Counted from the stretch's first letter, positions 16,150 to 24,689 are shown. The stretch: DNA of 34,201 bases from Pseudomonas sp. PD9R (GCF_019200975.1 NZ_JAHTMR010000033.1:1-34201); one strand, 5' to 3'. Numbers and translations: made by a program. Notes: a model not told the origin generated them from the sequence alone.

Positions 16150-16217
16150 CTTCGCGGGCAAGCCTCGCTCCTACAGGTTTTGCATCGCTCTTGTAGGAGC
16201 GAGGCTTGCCCGCGAAG
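16150..16217. repeat. REP pair upstream of the BMP gene
   Basis: Arms CTTCGCGGGCAAGCCTCGCT and AGCGAGGCTTGCCCGCGAAG are exact inverted copies with about 28 nt between them, the same sub-family as 10144-10235. It overlaps the open but untranslated upstream extension of the BMP frame, supporting the downstream start at 16308. Confidence 0.9.
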
Positions 16218-16307
16218 GCGTCACCACTGTTTCCAAAACTTTATTGTCCTGTTGGTCAGCAATTTGCATTGGCCCAGCCAACACACAACAAAATGGAGTT
16301 CGAATTC

Positions 16308-17390
16308 ATGCACAAACGTCCGTTGAAGAAGCTGCTTTGCGCCGTTACGGCGGCGATCGGTCTGAGCGCCAGCCTGACCGCCAGCGCCACCGACCCGCTG
16401 AAAGTCGGCTTCGTCTATATCGGCCCGATCGGGGACCACGGCTGGACGTATCAGCATGAACAGGGGCGCAAGGCACTGGCGGAAAAATTCGGCTCGCAGA
16501 TCACCACCAACTACGTGGAGAACGTCGCTGAAGGTGCAGACGCCGAGCGGGTCATCCGCAACATGGCCAAGGACAAGTACGACCTGATCTTCACCACCTC
16601 TTTCGGCTACATGAACCCGACGCTGAAAGTCGCCAGGCAATTTCCCAACGTGACCTTCGAACACGCCACCGGCTACAAACAGGACAAGAACCTCGGCACT
16701 TACCTGGCGCGCACCTACGAGGGTCGTTACGTCGGCGGCTTCCTCGCGGCGAAGATGACCAAGACCAAGAAAATCGGCTACGTCGCCTCGTTCCCGATCC
16801 CGGAAGTGATCCGCGACATCAACGCCATCCAACTGGCCCTGAACAAGTACAACCCCGGCACCGAGATCAAGGTGGTGTGGGTCAATTCGTGGTTCGATCC
16901 GGGCAAGGAAGCCGACGCGGCCAACGCGCTGATCGACCAGGGCGTGGACGTGGTGTTCCAGCACACCGACAGCCCGGCACCGATCCAGGCTGCCGAGCGT
17001 CGTGGCGTGTATGCGGTCGGCTATGCTTCGGACATGGCGCACTTCGGGCCAAAAGCGGTGCTGACGTCCATCGTCAACGACTGGACGCCGCACTACATTC
17101 AGGCGACCCAGAGCGTGATCGATCACCGTTGGAAATCCGAGGATTACTGGGGTGGTTTGAAGGAAGGCACAGTTGAACTGCCCATCAGCGACCTGGTGCC
17201 GGCCGCGGTGAAAACCGAAGCCGAGCAGATCATCACCGACATCAAGAGCGGCGCACTGCAACCGTTCACCGGACCGATCAAGGATCAGGCCGGCGTCGAA
17301 AAAATTCCGGCTGGGGTGAGCGCGACCAATACAGAGTTGGCGTCGATGAATTACTACGTGGAAGGCATGAAGGCTGAGATACCGAAGTAA
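16308..17390 (+). CDS. BMP-family substrate-binding protein of the nucleobase/nucleoside importer
   Basis: 360 residues from MHKRPLKK, chosen because TGGAG lies 9 nt upstream and a signal peptide follows at once (basic start, hydrophobic LCAVTAAIGLSASL, cleavage near ASA-T). No lipobox Cys is seen, so it should be a free periplasmic protein. The mature part has the BMP/Med fold markers VGFVYIGPIGDHGWT (about 31-45), IFTTSFGYMNP and HTDSPAP. BMP proteins bind nucleosides, purine bases or related compounds. It is the obvious partner of the ATPase and permeases at 6516-10125 although 6 kb and three leftward genes separate them. The oxygenase and adenine deaminase genes follow on the same strand. 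Confidence 0.92.
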   Translation: MHKRPLKKLLCAVTAAIGLSASLTASATDPLKVGFVYIGPIGDHGWTYQHEQGRKALAEKFGSQITTNYVENVAEGADAERVIRNMAKDKYDLIFTTSFGYMNPTLKVARQFPNVTFEHATGYKQDKNLGTYLARTYEGRYVGGFLAAKMTKTKKIGYVASFPIPEVIRDINAIQLALNKYNPGTEIKVVWVNSWFDPGKEADAANALIDQGVDVVFQHTDSPAPIQAAERRGVYAVGYASDMAHFGPKAVLTSIVNDWTPHYIQATQSVIDHRWKSEDYWGGLKEGTVELPISDLVPAAVKTEAEQIITDIKSGALQPFTGPIKDQAGVEKIPAGVSATNTELASMNYYVEGMKAEIPK

Positions 17391-17402
17391 TACACCGCCC
17401 CG

Positions 17403-17484
17403 TGTAGGAGCTGCCGCAGGCTGCGATCTTTTGATCTTGATCTAATTCAAAATCAAAAGATCGCAGCCTGCGGCAGCTCCTACA
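17403..17484. repeat. REP pair between BMP gene and oxygenase gene
   Basis: Inverted arms TGTAGGAGCTGCCGCAGGCT and AGCCTGCGGCAGCTCCTACA, with AGATC-rich centre. GCAGG sub-type in both arms. It starts 12 bp after the BMP stop and ends 28 bp before the next start. Confidence 0.9.
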
Positions 17485-17512
17485 GGGATTTCAGCGTTTT
17501 TAAGGACTGCGC

Positions 17513-18478
17513 ATGAACAGCCTTCCGATCATCGACATCAGCCCGCTCTACAGCGACGACCAAACCGCCTGGCGATCCGTCGCCACTGAGATCGACCACG
17601 CCTGCCGCGAATGGGGCTTTTTCTACATAAAGGGCCACCCGATCAGCGCGGCACGAATCGACGCGGTTCTCGACAACGCCAAACGCTTCTTCGGCCAGCC
17701 TGCCGCCGAAAAGCTCAAGATCGATATTACCCAGACCCGCCACCATCGCGGCTACGGCGCCATCGCTACCGAGCAACTCGACCCGAGCAAACCCAGCGAC
17801 TTGAAAGAAACCTTCGACATGGGCCTGCACCTGCCAGCCGAGCACCCCGAAGTGCTGGCGGAGAAATCCTTGCGCGGTCCCAACCGTCATCCGTCGCTGC
17901 CCGGTTGGGAGGCGCTGATGGAGCAGCACTACATCGACATGCAAGCACTCGCACAAACACTGTTGCGGGCGATGACCCTGGCACTGGGCATCGAACGCAA
18001 TTTTTTCGATTCACGCTTCAATGAACCGGTCAGCGTGCTGAGGATGATCCACTATCCGCCCCGCCATACCGCCAGTTCCACCGAGCAGCAAGGCGCCGGG
18101 GCTCACACTGATTACGGTTGCATCACCCTGCTGTACCAGGATGCTGCCGGCGGCCTGCAAGTGCGCAACGTAAAAGGCGACTGGATCGACGCGCCCCCGA
18201 TCGAAGGCACGTTCGTGGTCAACCTAGGCGACATGATGGCGCGCTGGAGCAACGACCGTTACCTGTCGACGCCGCACCGGGTACTCAGCCCGTTGGGAGT
18301 GGATCGCTATTCGATGCCATTTTTCGCCGAGCCACACCCCGACACGCGCATTGAATGCCTGCCGGGCTGCCAGGATGAGCAGCATCCGGCGAAATATCCG
18401 ACCACCACCTGCGCCGAATTCCTGCTCTCGCGCTTCGCCGATACCTACGCCTATCGACGGGAACCGCAAGCGCTGTGA
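17513..18478 (+). CDS. 2-oxoglutarate/Fe(II)-dependent oxygenase (isopenicillin N synthase-like)
   Basis: 321 residues. The N-terminal DIOX_N region starts with LPIIDISPLY. The catalytic jelly roll carries the iron triad: His198 and Asp200 in AHTDYGCITLLYQD, and His255 in STPHRVLSP. Arg265-x-Ser267 (RYS) would anchor 2-oxoglutarate. All expected residues are present, so the enzyme should be active as an oxygenase or hydroxylase in the cytoplasm. The substrate is unknown. Its position between a purine-type binding protein and adenine deaminase (compare PA0147 next to PA0148 in PAO1, from memory) suggests a modified or oxidised purine. Start has AAGGA upstream. Family sure, role inferred. Confidence 0.9.
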   Translation: MNSLPIIDISPLYSDDQTAWRSVATEIDHACREWGFFYIKGHPISAARIDAVLDNAKRFFGQPAAEKLKIDITQTRHHRGYGAIATEQLDPSKPSDLKETFDMGLHLPAEHPEVLAEKSLRGPNRHPSLPGWEALMEQHYIDMQALAQTLLRAMTLALGIERNFFDSRFNEPVSVLRMIHYPPRHTASSTEQQGAGAHTDYGCITLLYQDAAGGLQVRNVKGDWIDAPPIEGTFVVNLGDMMARWSNDRYLSTPHRVLSPLGVDRYSMPFFAEPHPDTRIECLPGCQDEQHPAKYPTTTCAEFLLSRFADTYAYRREPQAL

Positions 18479-18559
18479 TGAACCTGCTGGTCAGGTTTTA
18501 CCAATTGTTGCAGCAAGCATCTGTAGAATGCCGTCATTGCACCTGATGAGACTCCAAGA

Positions 18560-19513
18560 ATGTACGACTGGCTGAACGCCCTGCCGAAGGCAGAACTGCA
18601 CCTGCACCTGGAGGGTTCGCTGGAACCCGAGCTGCTGTTCGCCCTGGCCGAACGCAACAAAATCGCCCTGCCGTGGAACGATGTCGAAACCCTGCGCAAG
18701 GCCTACGCCTTCAACAATCTGCAGGAGTTTCTCGACCTGTATTACCAGGGCGCTGATGTATTGCGCACGTCCCAGGATTTCTATGACCTGACCTGGGCCT
18801 ACCTGCTGCGCTGCAAGGCACAGAACGTGATTCACACCGAACCGTTCTTCGACCCGCAGACCCACACCGACCGTGGCATCCCGTTCGAAGTCGTGCTCAA
18901 TGGCATCGCCGCCGCACTGAAGGATGGCGAGCAGCAACTGGGCATCACCAGCGGTTTGATCCTGAGCTTCCTGCGCCACTTGAGCGAAGAACAGGCGCAG
19001 AAAACCCTCGATCAGGCGTTGCCGTTCCGCGAAGCATTTGTCGCGGTGGGCCTGGACAGTTCTGAAATGGGTCACCCGCCGAGCAAGTTCCGGCGCGTGT
19101 TTGATCGTGCCCGTGACGAAGGTTTCCTGACCGTCGCCCACGCCGGTGAAGAAGGCCCGCCCGAGTACATCTGGGAAGCCCTCGACCTGTTGAAAATCCA
19201 GCGCATCGACCATGGCGTGCGCGCCATCGAAGACGAGCGTTTGATGCAGCGAATCATCGACGAGCAAATCCCGCTGACCGTGTGTCCGTTGTCCAACACC
19301 AAGCTCTGCGTGTTCGATCACATGTCGCAGCACAACATCCTCGACATGCTTGAACGTGGTGTAAAAGTGACCGTGAACTCGGATGACCCGGCGTATTTCG
19401 GCGGTTATGTCACCGAGAACTTCCATGCGCTGCACACCCACTTGGGCATGACCCAGGATCAGGCCCAGCGCCTGGCGCAGAACAGCCTGGATGCGCGGTT
19501 GGTGAAGCCCTAA
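18560..19513 (+). CDS. Adenine deaminase (adenosine-deaminase family)
   Basis: 317 residues. It converts adenine to hypoxanthine and ammonia using one zinc. The residues are complete: HLHLEG (His14, His16), HAGEEG (His194 and catalytic Glu197), IDHGVR (His218) and NSDDPAYF (Asp275, Asp276). The short length and the stretch FFDPQTHTDRG fit the bacterial adenine deaminase group that includes, from memory, P. aeruginosa PA0148, rather than true adenosine deaminases. It lies 81 bp after the oxygenase on the same strand, with only a weak ribosome site. Together with 8-oxoguanine deaminase it points to catabolism of imported purine bases. Confidence 0.9.
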   Translation: MYDWLNALPKAELHLHLEGSLEPELLFALAERNKIALPWNDVETLRKAYAFNNLQEFLDLYYQGADVLRTSQDFYDLTWAYLLRCKAQNVIHTEPFFDPQTHTDRGIPFEVVLNGIAAALKDGEQQLGITSGLILSFLRHLSEEQAQKTLDQALPFREAFVAVGLDSSEMGHPPSKFRRVFDRARDEGFLTVAHAGEEGPPEYIWEALDLLKIQRIDHGVRAIEDERLMQRIIDEQIPLTVCPLSNTKLCVFDHMSQHNILDMLERGVKVTVNSDDPAYFGGYVTENFHALHTHLGMTQDQAQRLAQNSLDARLVKP

Positions 19514-19535
19514 GGTTCACCGCAGAAACCTATGA

Positions 19536-19571
19536 GGGAGCGGCAAATCGGATCGCCGGATTGCCGCTCCC
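19536..19571. terminator. Stem-loop between adenine deaminase and the convergent regulator
   Basis: GGGAGCGGCAA (19536-19546) pairs with TTGCCGCTCCC (19561-19571) in a perfect 11-bp stem. There is no strong T run on either strand, so its strength as an intrinsic terminator is uncertain. It lies between convergent genes and may serve both. Confidence 0.55.
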
Positions 19572-19579
19572 ACATGTTT

Positions 19580-20314
19580 CTAAAGTGCCATTTCCAGTTC
19601 GGTTTCCTTGGCAAAGCGATGGATTTCACGTTGCCCGGCGGCAGTGACCTGCAAGGACCGCGAATCGTTGGGCAGGCTCAACCAGCCCGACTGCATGAAC
19701 AACTGCAACAACGCTGCGCCCAACGAGCCGCCCATGTGCGGGCGTCTTTCGCTCCAGTCCGGACACGCACACGCGGCTCGGCCGTTGCGGTGGGCCAGCG
19801 CCTGGATAAATACGCCGCGAGCCGCCAACTCTGTAGACCCCTTGAGCGTGATAGTGACCCGCTGTTCGAACTGTTCGATCCAGCCTGCATCCAGCAAACG
19901 CTGATACAGGTCGGCGGCCAGAGTGCCTCCCAGATGGTCGTCGCAAAGCCTAGCGCGCAGCAGTGACGAACGCGTCGCCAACGGTTTGGTGACGGAGGTG
20001 GAGCGTTTGAAAATGTCCGGAATATCCCTGGGCGTGCTTGCCAGCGTTGCGCTGGCCAGGGCTTCGATCGCGGCACCGACTTCGGGGGCGGCCAGGCGGA
20101 AAAACCGCTTGCGTCCGCGAGGCTCTACTTTTACCAGACCTCCGGCGGACAAACGCCCCAGGTGTGCACTGGCCGAAGACGGTGACAGGCCAGCCAACAA
20201 GGCCAGCTCTTCGGTTTGTCGCGCCGAGCCGTCCATCAAGGCCCACATCATTGCGCTGCGCTTTGGGTCAGCCAGCAAGGTGGCTATCTGGCTGATGCAA
20301 GGTGCATGTTCCAT
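19580..20314 (-). CDS. ArsR-type winged-helix regulator
   Basis: 244 residues from MEHAPCISQ, which has AGGGAG 8 nt upstream; the frame continues open to 20386 but without a better start. The N-terminal ArsR-like DNA-binding domain covers about 5-85: LLADPKRSAMMWALMDG, then LAGLSPSSASAHLGRL as recognition helix and GRKRFFRL as wing. The C-terminal two thirds form a second, less familiar domain containing a Cys pair in RAACACPDW and HRNGR. Such long ArsR proteins of Pseudomonas often sit beside efflux or oxidoreductase genes, but no target is evident here. Ligand unknown. Confidence 0.8.
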   Translation of the reverse strand: MEHAPCISQIATLLADPKRSAMMWALMDGSARQTEELALLAGLSPSSASAHLGRLSAGGLVKVEPRGRKRFFRLAAPEVGAAIEALASATLASTPRDIPDIFKRSTSVTKPLATRSSLLRARLCDDHLGGTLAADLYQRLLDAGWIEQFEQRVTITLKGSTELAARGVFIQALAHRNGRAACACPDWSERRPHMGGSLGAALLQLFMQSGWLSLPNDSRSLQVTAAGQREIHRFAKETELEMAL

Positions 20315-20628
20315 GTATTCACTCCCTGTTGAATCGTTTCGTCTACTGCTCAGAGACATCTTGACCAGTATTGTGTCGTCGGCCAAGACGTGGAAACCGC
20401 CACAAACCTGACTAACCCACCGATCACATGAGCCATCACTGCGCTGCTGTTGCAGCGGTCAACTGATGGCGCATCGTGCAAGGCCGACGTCCGCGTGGCC
20501 TCGCCGTTGCATCCGGCGGTGCGTACATGAGGCGAGCGCTAGTATAGGCGGGTTGACCGCCGGTTCCTGCCCTCCGCAAACCATTGGTGGTGATAGTTCC
20601 TGAGGGAAATTTCGCTTTTTGCCTGCGA

Positions 20629-21558
20629 CTAATGATCGATGCCCGATAACCCCGGAAAATGACTGCTTAATCGAGCGCATCGGCTGGCAAGCATTTCCCG
20701 CAAAAGGTTCACTGGCTTACTCAATTGTGCGCGATGGGCGCACAACAAATTCAGCGGTGCGCGCTCGCACAGCAGTTCGGGCATCAGCACTTTCAATCGG
20801 CCGGCGAGCACATCGGCAGCCACATCAAGCCACGATTTGTAGGCGATCCCGGCTCCTGCAACGGCCCAGAGTCGCACGACATCGGCATCATCACTAAAGC
20901 GATCGCCGCTGACCGTCAGGCTGACTTCGCGCTTGCCGTCGTGAAAACTCCAGTGATCGTGGACGCGGCTGCCGAGCATAAACAGCAGGCAATTGTGCTG
21001 GGCCAGTTGCTCTAGTTGGCGCGGCTCGCCATGCCGGGCCAGATAACTCGGCGCGGCACACAGGACTCGACGGTTGTGCGCAGCGATAGGCATCGCCACC
21101 AGGCTGGAGTCTTCCGGCTCGCCGTAACGCAGGGCGATGTCCACCGGTTGCCGGAACAGGTCGGCGATGCGATCACCGAGCAGCAGGCGCACCGTGAGTT
21201 TCGGGTGCTCGCGCTGAAATTCGTCCAGCCACGGCAATAGCAAGTTGCGACCGAAGTCTGACGGCGCCGACAACTGCAACACCCCACTGACCTGATCCTG
21301 ACCGCTGGTCAACAAGCGCCGCCCCTCGTCAAGATTGCTCAGGGCCGCTCGGGCATATTCAAGAAAACCTTCGCCCTCGGCAGTCAGGCGCAAGCTGCGG
21401 GTCGAACGGGCGAGCAAGCGGGCGCCGAGTTGCTGCTCGATACGCTTGAGCGCAGCGCTGGCCACTGCCGCCGACATGTCCATGCCCCGCGCGGCGGCCG
21501 ACAGGCTGCCCAGGTCCGCCGCCCGAACGAACAACTGCAAGTCATCGAAACGCAGCAT
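20629..21558 (-). CDS. LysR-type regulator
   Basis: 309 residues. A typical LysR start, FDDLQLFVRAADLGSLSAAA (about 4-23), with the recognition helix at SAAVASAALKRIEQQLGARL. The effector domain resembles the CrgA/DsdC-like group (VSGVLQLSAPSDFGRNLLLP). It is divergent from the quinone-reductase-like gene at 21675 with a 116-bp gap, so that gene is its likely target. The 314-bp stretch 20315-20628 on its downstream side, up to the ArsR-type gene, shows no convincing gene or structure. Confidence 0.87.
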   Translation of the reverse strand: MLRFDDLQLFVRAADLGSLSAAARGMDMSAAVASAALKRIEQQLGARLLARSTRSLRLTAEGEGFLEYARAALSNLDEGRRLLTSGQDQVSGVLQLSAPSDFGRNLLLPWLDEFQREHPKLTVRLLLGDRIADLFRQPVDIALRYGEPEDSSLVAMPIAAHNRRVLCAAPSYLARHGEPRQLEQLAQHNCLLFMLGSRVHDHWSFHDGKREVSLTVSGDRFSDDADVVRLWAVAGAGIAYKSWLDVAADVLAGRLKVLMPELLCERAPLNLLCAHRAQLSKPVNLLREMLASRCARLSSHFPGLSGIDH

Positions 21559-21674
21559 TTGAAGCCCCGATTATCAAAAAAATATTGAAAGAGCCTGCTG
21601 TTTTAGCCGGTTTTATCTTCAGGAGAAATAGCCAATCATCTACGCCATCAACTTCTTCACCCTTGGAGCCACTT

Positions 21675-22688
21675 ATGAAAGCCATTGCCTATTACGCTTC
21701 CCTGCCGATCAGCGACGAACAATCCCTGCAAGATATCGAACTGCCGGAGCCGGTCGCCGGGCCGCGTGACCTGTTGGTGGAAGTCAAAGCCATATCGGTC
21801 AACCCGGTGGACACCAAAGTCCGCCAAAACGTCCAGCCTGAAGACGGCGCGGCCAAAGTGCTGGGCTGGGACGTGGCCGGGGTGGTCAAGGCTGTCGGCA
21901 GTGAGGTGACCCTGTTCAAGGCTGGCGACAAGGTGTTCTACGCCGGCTCCATCGCTCGTGCCGGGGGTAACAGTGAACTGCACGTGGTAGATGAGCGGAT
22001 CGTCGGCCATATGCCAAAAACCCTCGGGTTCGCCGAAGCCGCCGCCCTGCCGTTGACCGCCATTACCGCGTGGGAACTGCTTTTCGAGCGCCTGCAAGTG
22101 CGCGAAGGCAAAACTGAGGAAGGCCAGAGCCTGCTGATCGTTGGCGCGGCCGGCGGTGTCGGTTCGATCCTCACGCAACTGGCGAAGCAACTCACCGGTT
22201 TGACGGTCATTGGCACCGCTTCGCGTCCGCAAACTCAAAGCTGGGTGAAGGCATTGGGCGCCGACCAGGTGATCGATCACAGCCAGCCACTGAGCGAAGC
22301 ACTCAAAGGCGCCGGCCTCGATCAAGTCACCCACGTCGCCAGCCTGACCCAGACCGATCAGCACCTGGATCAATTGGTCGAGGCCTTGGCACCGCAAGGC
22401 AAACTGGCGCTGATCGATGACCCGAAAACCCTCGACATCACCAAGCTCAAGCGCAAGAGCCTGTCGCTGCACTGGGAGTTCATGTACACCCGCTCACTGT
22501 TCGAAACCGCGGACATGATTGAGCAACACAAATTGCTCAACCGTGTGGCGCAGTTGATCGATGCCGGAACGTTGAAAACGACCGTTGGCGAGCACTTTGG
22601 CACCATCAACGCAGCGAACTTGCGTCGTGCTCATGCGTTGCTGGAGAGCGGCAAGTCCAAGGGCAAGATCGTTTTGGAAGGTTTCTAA
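21675..22688 (+). CDS. Zinc-type alcohol dehydrogenase-like / NADPH:quinone reductase family protein
   Basis: 337 residues from MKAIAYYASL, with TTGGAGC upstream; the longer frame starting at 21585 has no ribosome site. It is a medium-chain dehydrogenase/reductase with the cofactor motif VGAAGGVGSI (about 156-165) in the Rossmann half and the N-terminal stretch VNPVDTKVRQ. The zinc-binding Cys/His set of true alcohol dehydrogenases is not evident, so a quinone or enone reductase using NADPH is likelier (QOR/ZADH1 group). Probably controlled by the divergent LysR protein. Exact substrate unknown. Confidence 0.87.
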   Translation: MKAIAYYASLPISDEQSLQDIELPEPVAGPRDLLVEVKAISVNPVDTKVRQNVQPEDGAAKVLGWDVAGVVKAVGSEVTLFKAGDKVFYAGSIARAGGNSELHVVDERIVGHMPKTLGFAEAAALPLTAITAWELLFERLQVREGKTEEGQSLLIVGAAGGVGSILTQLAKQLTGLTVIGTASRPQTQSWVKALGADQVIDHSQPLSEALKGAGLDQVTHVASLTQTDQHLDQLVEALAPQGKLALIDDPKTLDITKLKRKSLSLHWEFMYTRSLFETADMIEQHKLLNRVAQLIDAGTLKTTVGEHFGTINAANLRRAHALLESGKSKGKIVLEGF

Positions 22689-22718
22689 CGCTCAAGATCA
22701 GAAGATCGCATCGATCCC

Positions 22719-22796
22719 TGTAGGAGCTGCCGCAGGCTGCGATCTTTTGATCTTAAAACACAAAGTCAAAAAATCGCAGCCTGCGGCAGCTCCTAC
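22719..22796. repeat. REP pair after the quinone-reductase-like gene
   Basis: Inverted arms TGTAGGAGCTGCCGCAGGCT and AGCCTGCGGCAGCTCCTACG, GCAGG sub-type in both. It lies 30 bp after the stop. Confidence 0.9.
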
Positions 22797-22925
22797 GGGG
22801 GTCGATCGGTTCTTTTGACGTTATGAGCCGTCAGTCTGAAGGTTGACCGTTGTCACAATCTCGATCGTATTCAGGACTACAATCGAGACCTCTGCGAGGC
22901 ACATTTTTATCTGAGGAGGTCAGCA

Positions 22926-23096
22926 ATGAAGATCCTGATAAAAGAATTGGCAAAGTCCCAGTGGCAGGTCCGACTGGACCAACATGCAGTCACCTTCCGC
23001 AGCGAAGCAGAAGCGCGCGCCTTCACCAATACCCTTGAAGCGCGCTTGTACGCCCCCCATCAAATTCCCGCCCGCCAACAGCGAGCTGCTGGCTGA
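22926..23096 (+). CDS. Small conserved-type hypothetical protein, 56 residues
   Basis: Starts MKILIKELAK behind a near-consensus GAGGAGGTCAGCA site and ends AARQQ-like in QQRAAG. It is soluble, basic and without Cys, signal peptide or membrane segment. The pattern (a short beta strand start, QWQVRLDQHAVTF, then an amphipathic helix EAEARAFTNTLEARL) resembles small hypothetical proteins I recall from other Pseudomonas genomes. Function unknown. It ends 8 bp before the convergent MFS stop. It stands alone and has its own upstream gap of about 130 bp. Confidence 0.7.
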   Translation: MKILIKELAKSQWQVRLDQHAVTFRSEAEARAFTNTLEARLYAPHQIPARQQRAAG

Positions 23097-23104
23097 GCCC
23101 ATTC

Positions 23105-24301
23105 TCAAACCTGGGCTTGCGCCAACGCCCGGGCATTTTGCAAACGTCGGGTGAGCATCGCCACGCTCACCACCAGAATTCCGCACAGGCTGATGACCAC
23201 TGCCATCGGCAGCGCGCTGCCGTCGTGTAGAACACCGACCAGTGCGGCCGCCCCGGCAGCCACACTGAATTGCAGGCAACCGAGCATCGCCGAGGCACTG
23301 CCAGCGCGTGCACCTTGACCGTTCATCGCGCAGGCCGAGGCGTTGGGCAGGATGCAACCGAGGCTGGAAATGCACACAAACAACGGAACCAGAATCGGCC
23401 AAAGCTGTTCGGTGTGCAGCGCACTCACGGCGAGCAAGGTCAGGCCGGCACCGAGGTAAATCCACACCGTGCGCGCCAGCAGAAACGCCGGACCACGCTT
23501 GGCCAGCAATCGCGCATTGACCTGAGCCACCAGAATGAAACCCGCGGCATTAGTACCGAACAGCCAGCCAAAATGCTCGGCCGGAACGCCATAGAGTTTG
23601 ATGAAGACGAACGGTGAACCGGCAATGTAGGAAAACATCCCGGCGATGGCGATGCCACCGGTCAGCGCGTGGCCGAGGTATATCGGATCCTTCAACAACC
23701 GACCGTACTGTCGCAGCGCACCGGACAAAGGTTGGCGTGGCAAATGGGCGGGCATGCTTTCCGGCAACCCGAGCGCCACGGCCAAACCTGCAAGCGCACT
23801 GAAACCGGTCAGCGCCAGGAAGATCGACTGCCAACCCGTGGTATTGACCAGCAAGCCGCCGAGCATCGGCGCGAGGATTGGTGCCAGGCCCATGACCAGC
23901 ATCAACTGGGAAAAGACTTTCGCCGAACCCACCGCATCGCATTTGTCGCTGACCACTGCCCGCGAGATCACCATCCCTGCGCAACCGCCCAAAGCCTGGA
24001 CGAATCGCGCACCGATCAGCCATTCGAGATTCGGCGCATAGGCGCACGCCAGGGAAGCGACGGTGAACAAACCGACACCGGTCAGCAAGGGAATGCGTCG
24101 GCCAAAACGATCCGCCACCGGACCGTAGGCCAGTTGGCCGATCGACAACCCCAGGAAGTACGCCGCCAGCGTCAATTGAACGTGTTGTTCATCGGTGCCG
24201 AATGCGAGTGCCATCGCCGGAAACGCCGGCAAGTAAAAGTCGATCGCCAGCGGACCGAATGCGCTCAAGGCGCCGAGAATCAGGATTGTGCGGAAGTTCA
24301 T
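23105..24301 (-). CDS. Bcr/CflA-family MFS drug efflux transporter
   Basis: 398 residues with 12 predicted membrane segments. The DHA1-type features are clear: TM1 region LGALSAFGPLAIDFYLPAFP (about 9-28), QLTLAAYFLGLSIGQLAYGP, and motif A GPVADRFGRR (about 61-70) after TM2. Family members export bicyclomycin, chloramphenicol/florfenicol or other small amphiphiles with proton exchange. The substrate is not deducible. It is monocistronic in this window, convergent with the 56-residue gene. Confidence 0.9.
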   Translation of the reverse strand: MNFRTILILGALSAFGPLAIDFYLPAFPAMALAFGTDEQHVQLTLAAYFLGLSIGQLAYGPVADRFGRRIPLLTGVGLFTVASLACAYAPNLEWLIGARFVQALGGCAGMVISRAVVSDKCDAVGSAKVFSQLMLVMGLAPILAPMLGGLLVNTTGWQSIFLALTGFSALAGLAVALGLPESMPAHLPRQPLSGALRQYGRLLKDPIYLGHALTGGIAIAGMFSYIAGSPFVFIKLYGVPAEHFGWLFGTNAAGFILVAQVNARLLAKRGPAFLLARTVWIYLGAGLTLLAVSALHTEQLWPILVPLFVCISSLGCILPNASACAMNGQGARAGSASAMLGCLQFSVAAGAAALVGVLHDGSALPMAVVISLCGILVVSVAMLTRRLQNARALAQAQV

Positions 24302-24407
24302 CAGGCATCCAGTTGGACAGAGGTCAGCAGCCCGACAGTCTAGCCGCGCATGGACGCCTTGAACATTCTGATAGCTCGCTAACTATTAAAAACCCAGACC
24401 CAGAACC

Positions 24408-24437
24408 TGCAGGAGCCGAGCTTGCTCGGCTCCTGCA
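24408..24437 (-). terminator. Hairpin terminator after copZ
   Basis: A perfect 14-bp stem TGCAGGAGCCGAGC / GCTCGGCTCCTGCA with a 2-nt loop, starting 13 nt beyond the copZ stop. On the minus strand a TTTTTAATAG run follows after about 15 nt. The arms are a shortened version of the GTAGGAGCCGAGCTTGCTCG REP unit, so it may be a collapsed REP palindrome. Confidence 0.75.
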
Positions 24438-24449
24438 ATAAAAATAACC

Positions 24450-24647
24450 TCAGGCAACTTTGGCGTCGTAGCCTTCCTCGGTGATGGCAGCAATCACTTG
24501 ATCGACCGTCAACGCACTCTCGACGCCGACTTCCCTGGCTGCCAGATCGACGCGCACACTGGCCGCCGGGTCTTTGGCCTGAACCGCAGCCGTAATGGCC
24601 TTGACGCAGTGACCGCAGGACATGCCTTCAACATTGAACACTTGCAT
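24450..24647 (-). CDS. copZ: Copper chaperone CopZ (HMA domain)
   Basis: 65 residues, a single heavy-metal-associated domain with the metal site GMSCGHC (Cys11, Cys14). It binds Cu(I) in the cytoplasm and hands it to CopA or CueR. AAGGAG lies upstream of the ATG. A CueR-type promoter lies 50 bp upstream (24690-24720). The neighbouring copA and cueR genes complete the set. Confidence 0.92.
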   Translation of the reverse strand: MQVFNVEGMSCGHCVKAITAAVQAKDPAASVRVDLAAREVGVESALTVDQVIAAITEEGYDAKVA

Positions 24648-24689
24648 GGGATGACTCCTTTAATGAGGCTTTCAAGTGAGACTGCGGGC

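Noticed and set aside
16206..16307. Upstream N-terminal extension of the BMP protein
   Set aside because: It begins inside a REP arm, lacks a ribosome site and would bury the signal peptide behind 34 residues.
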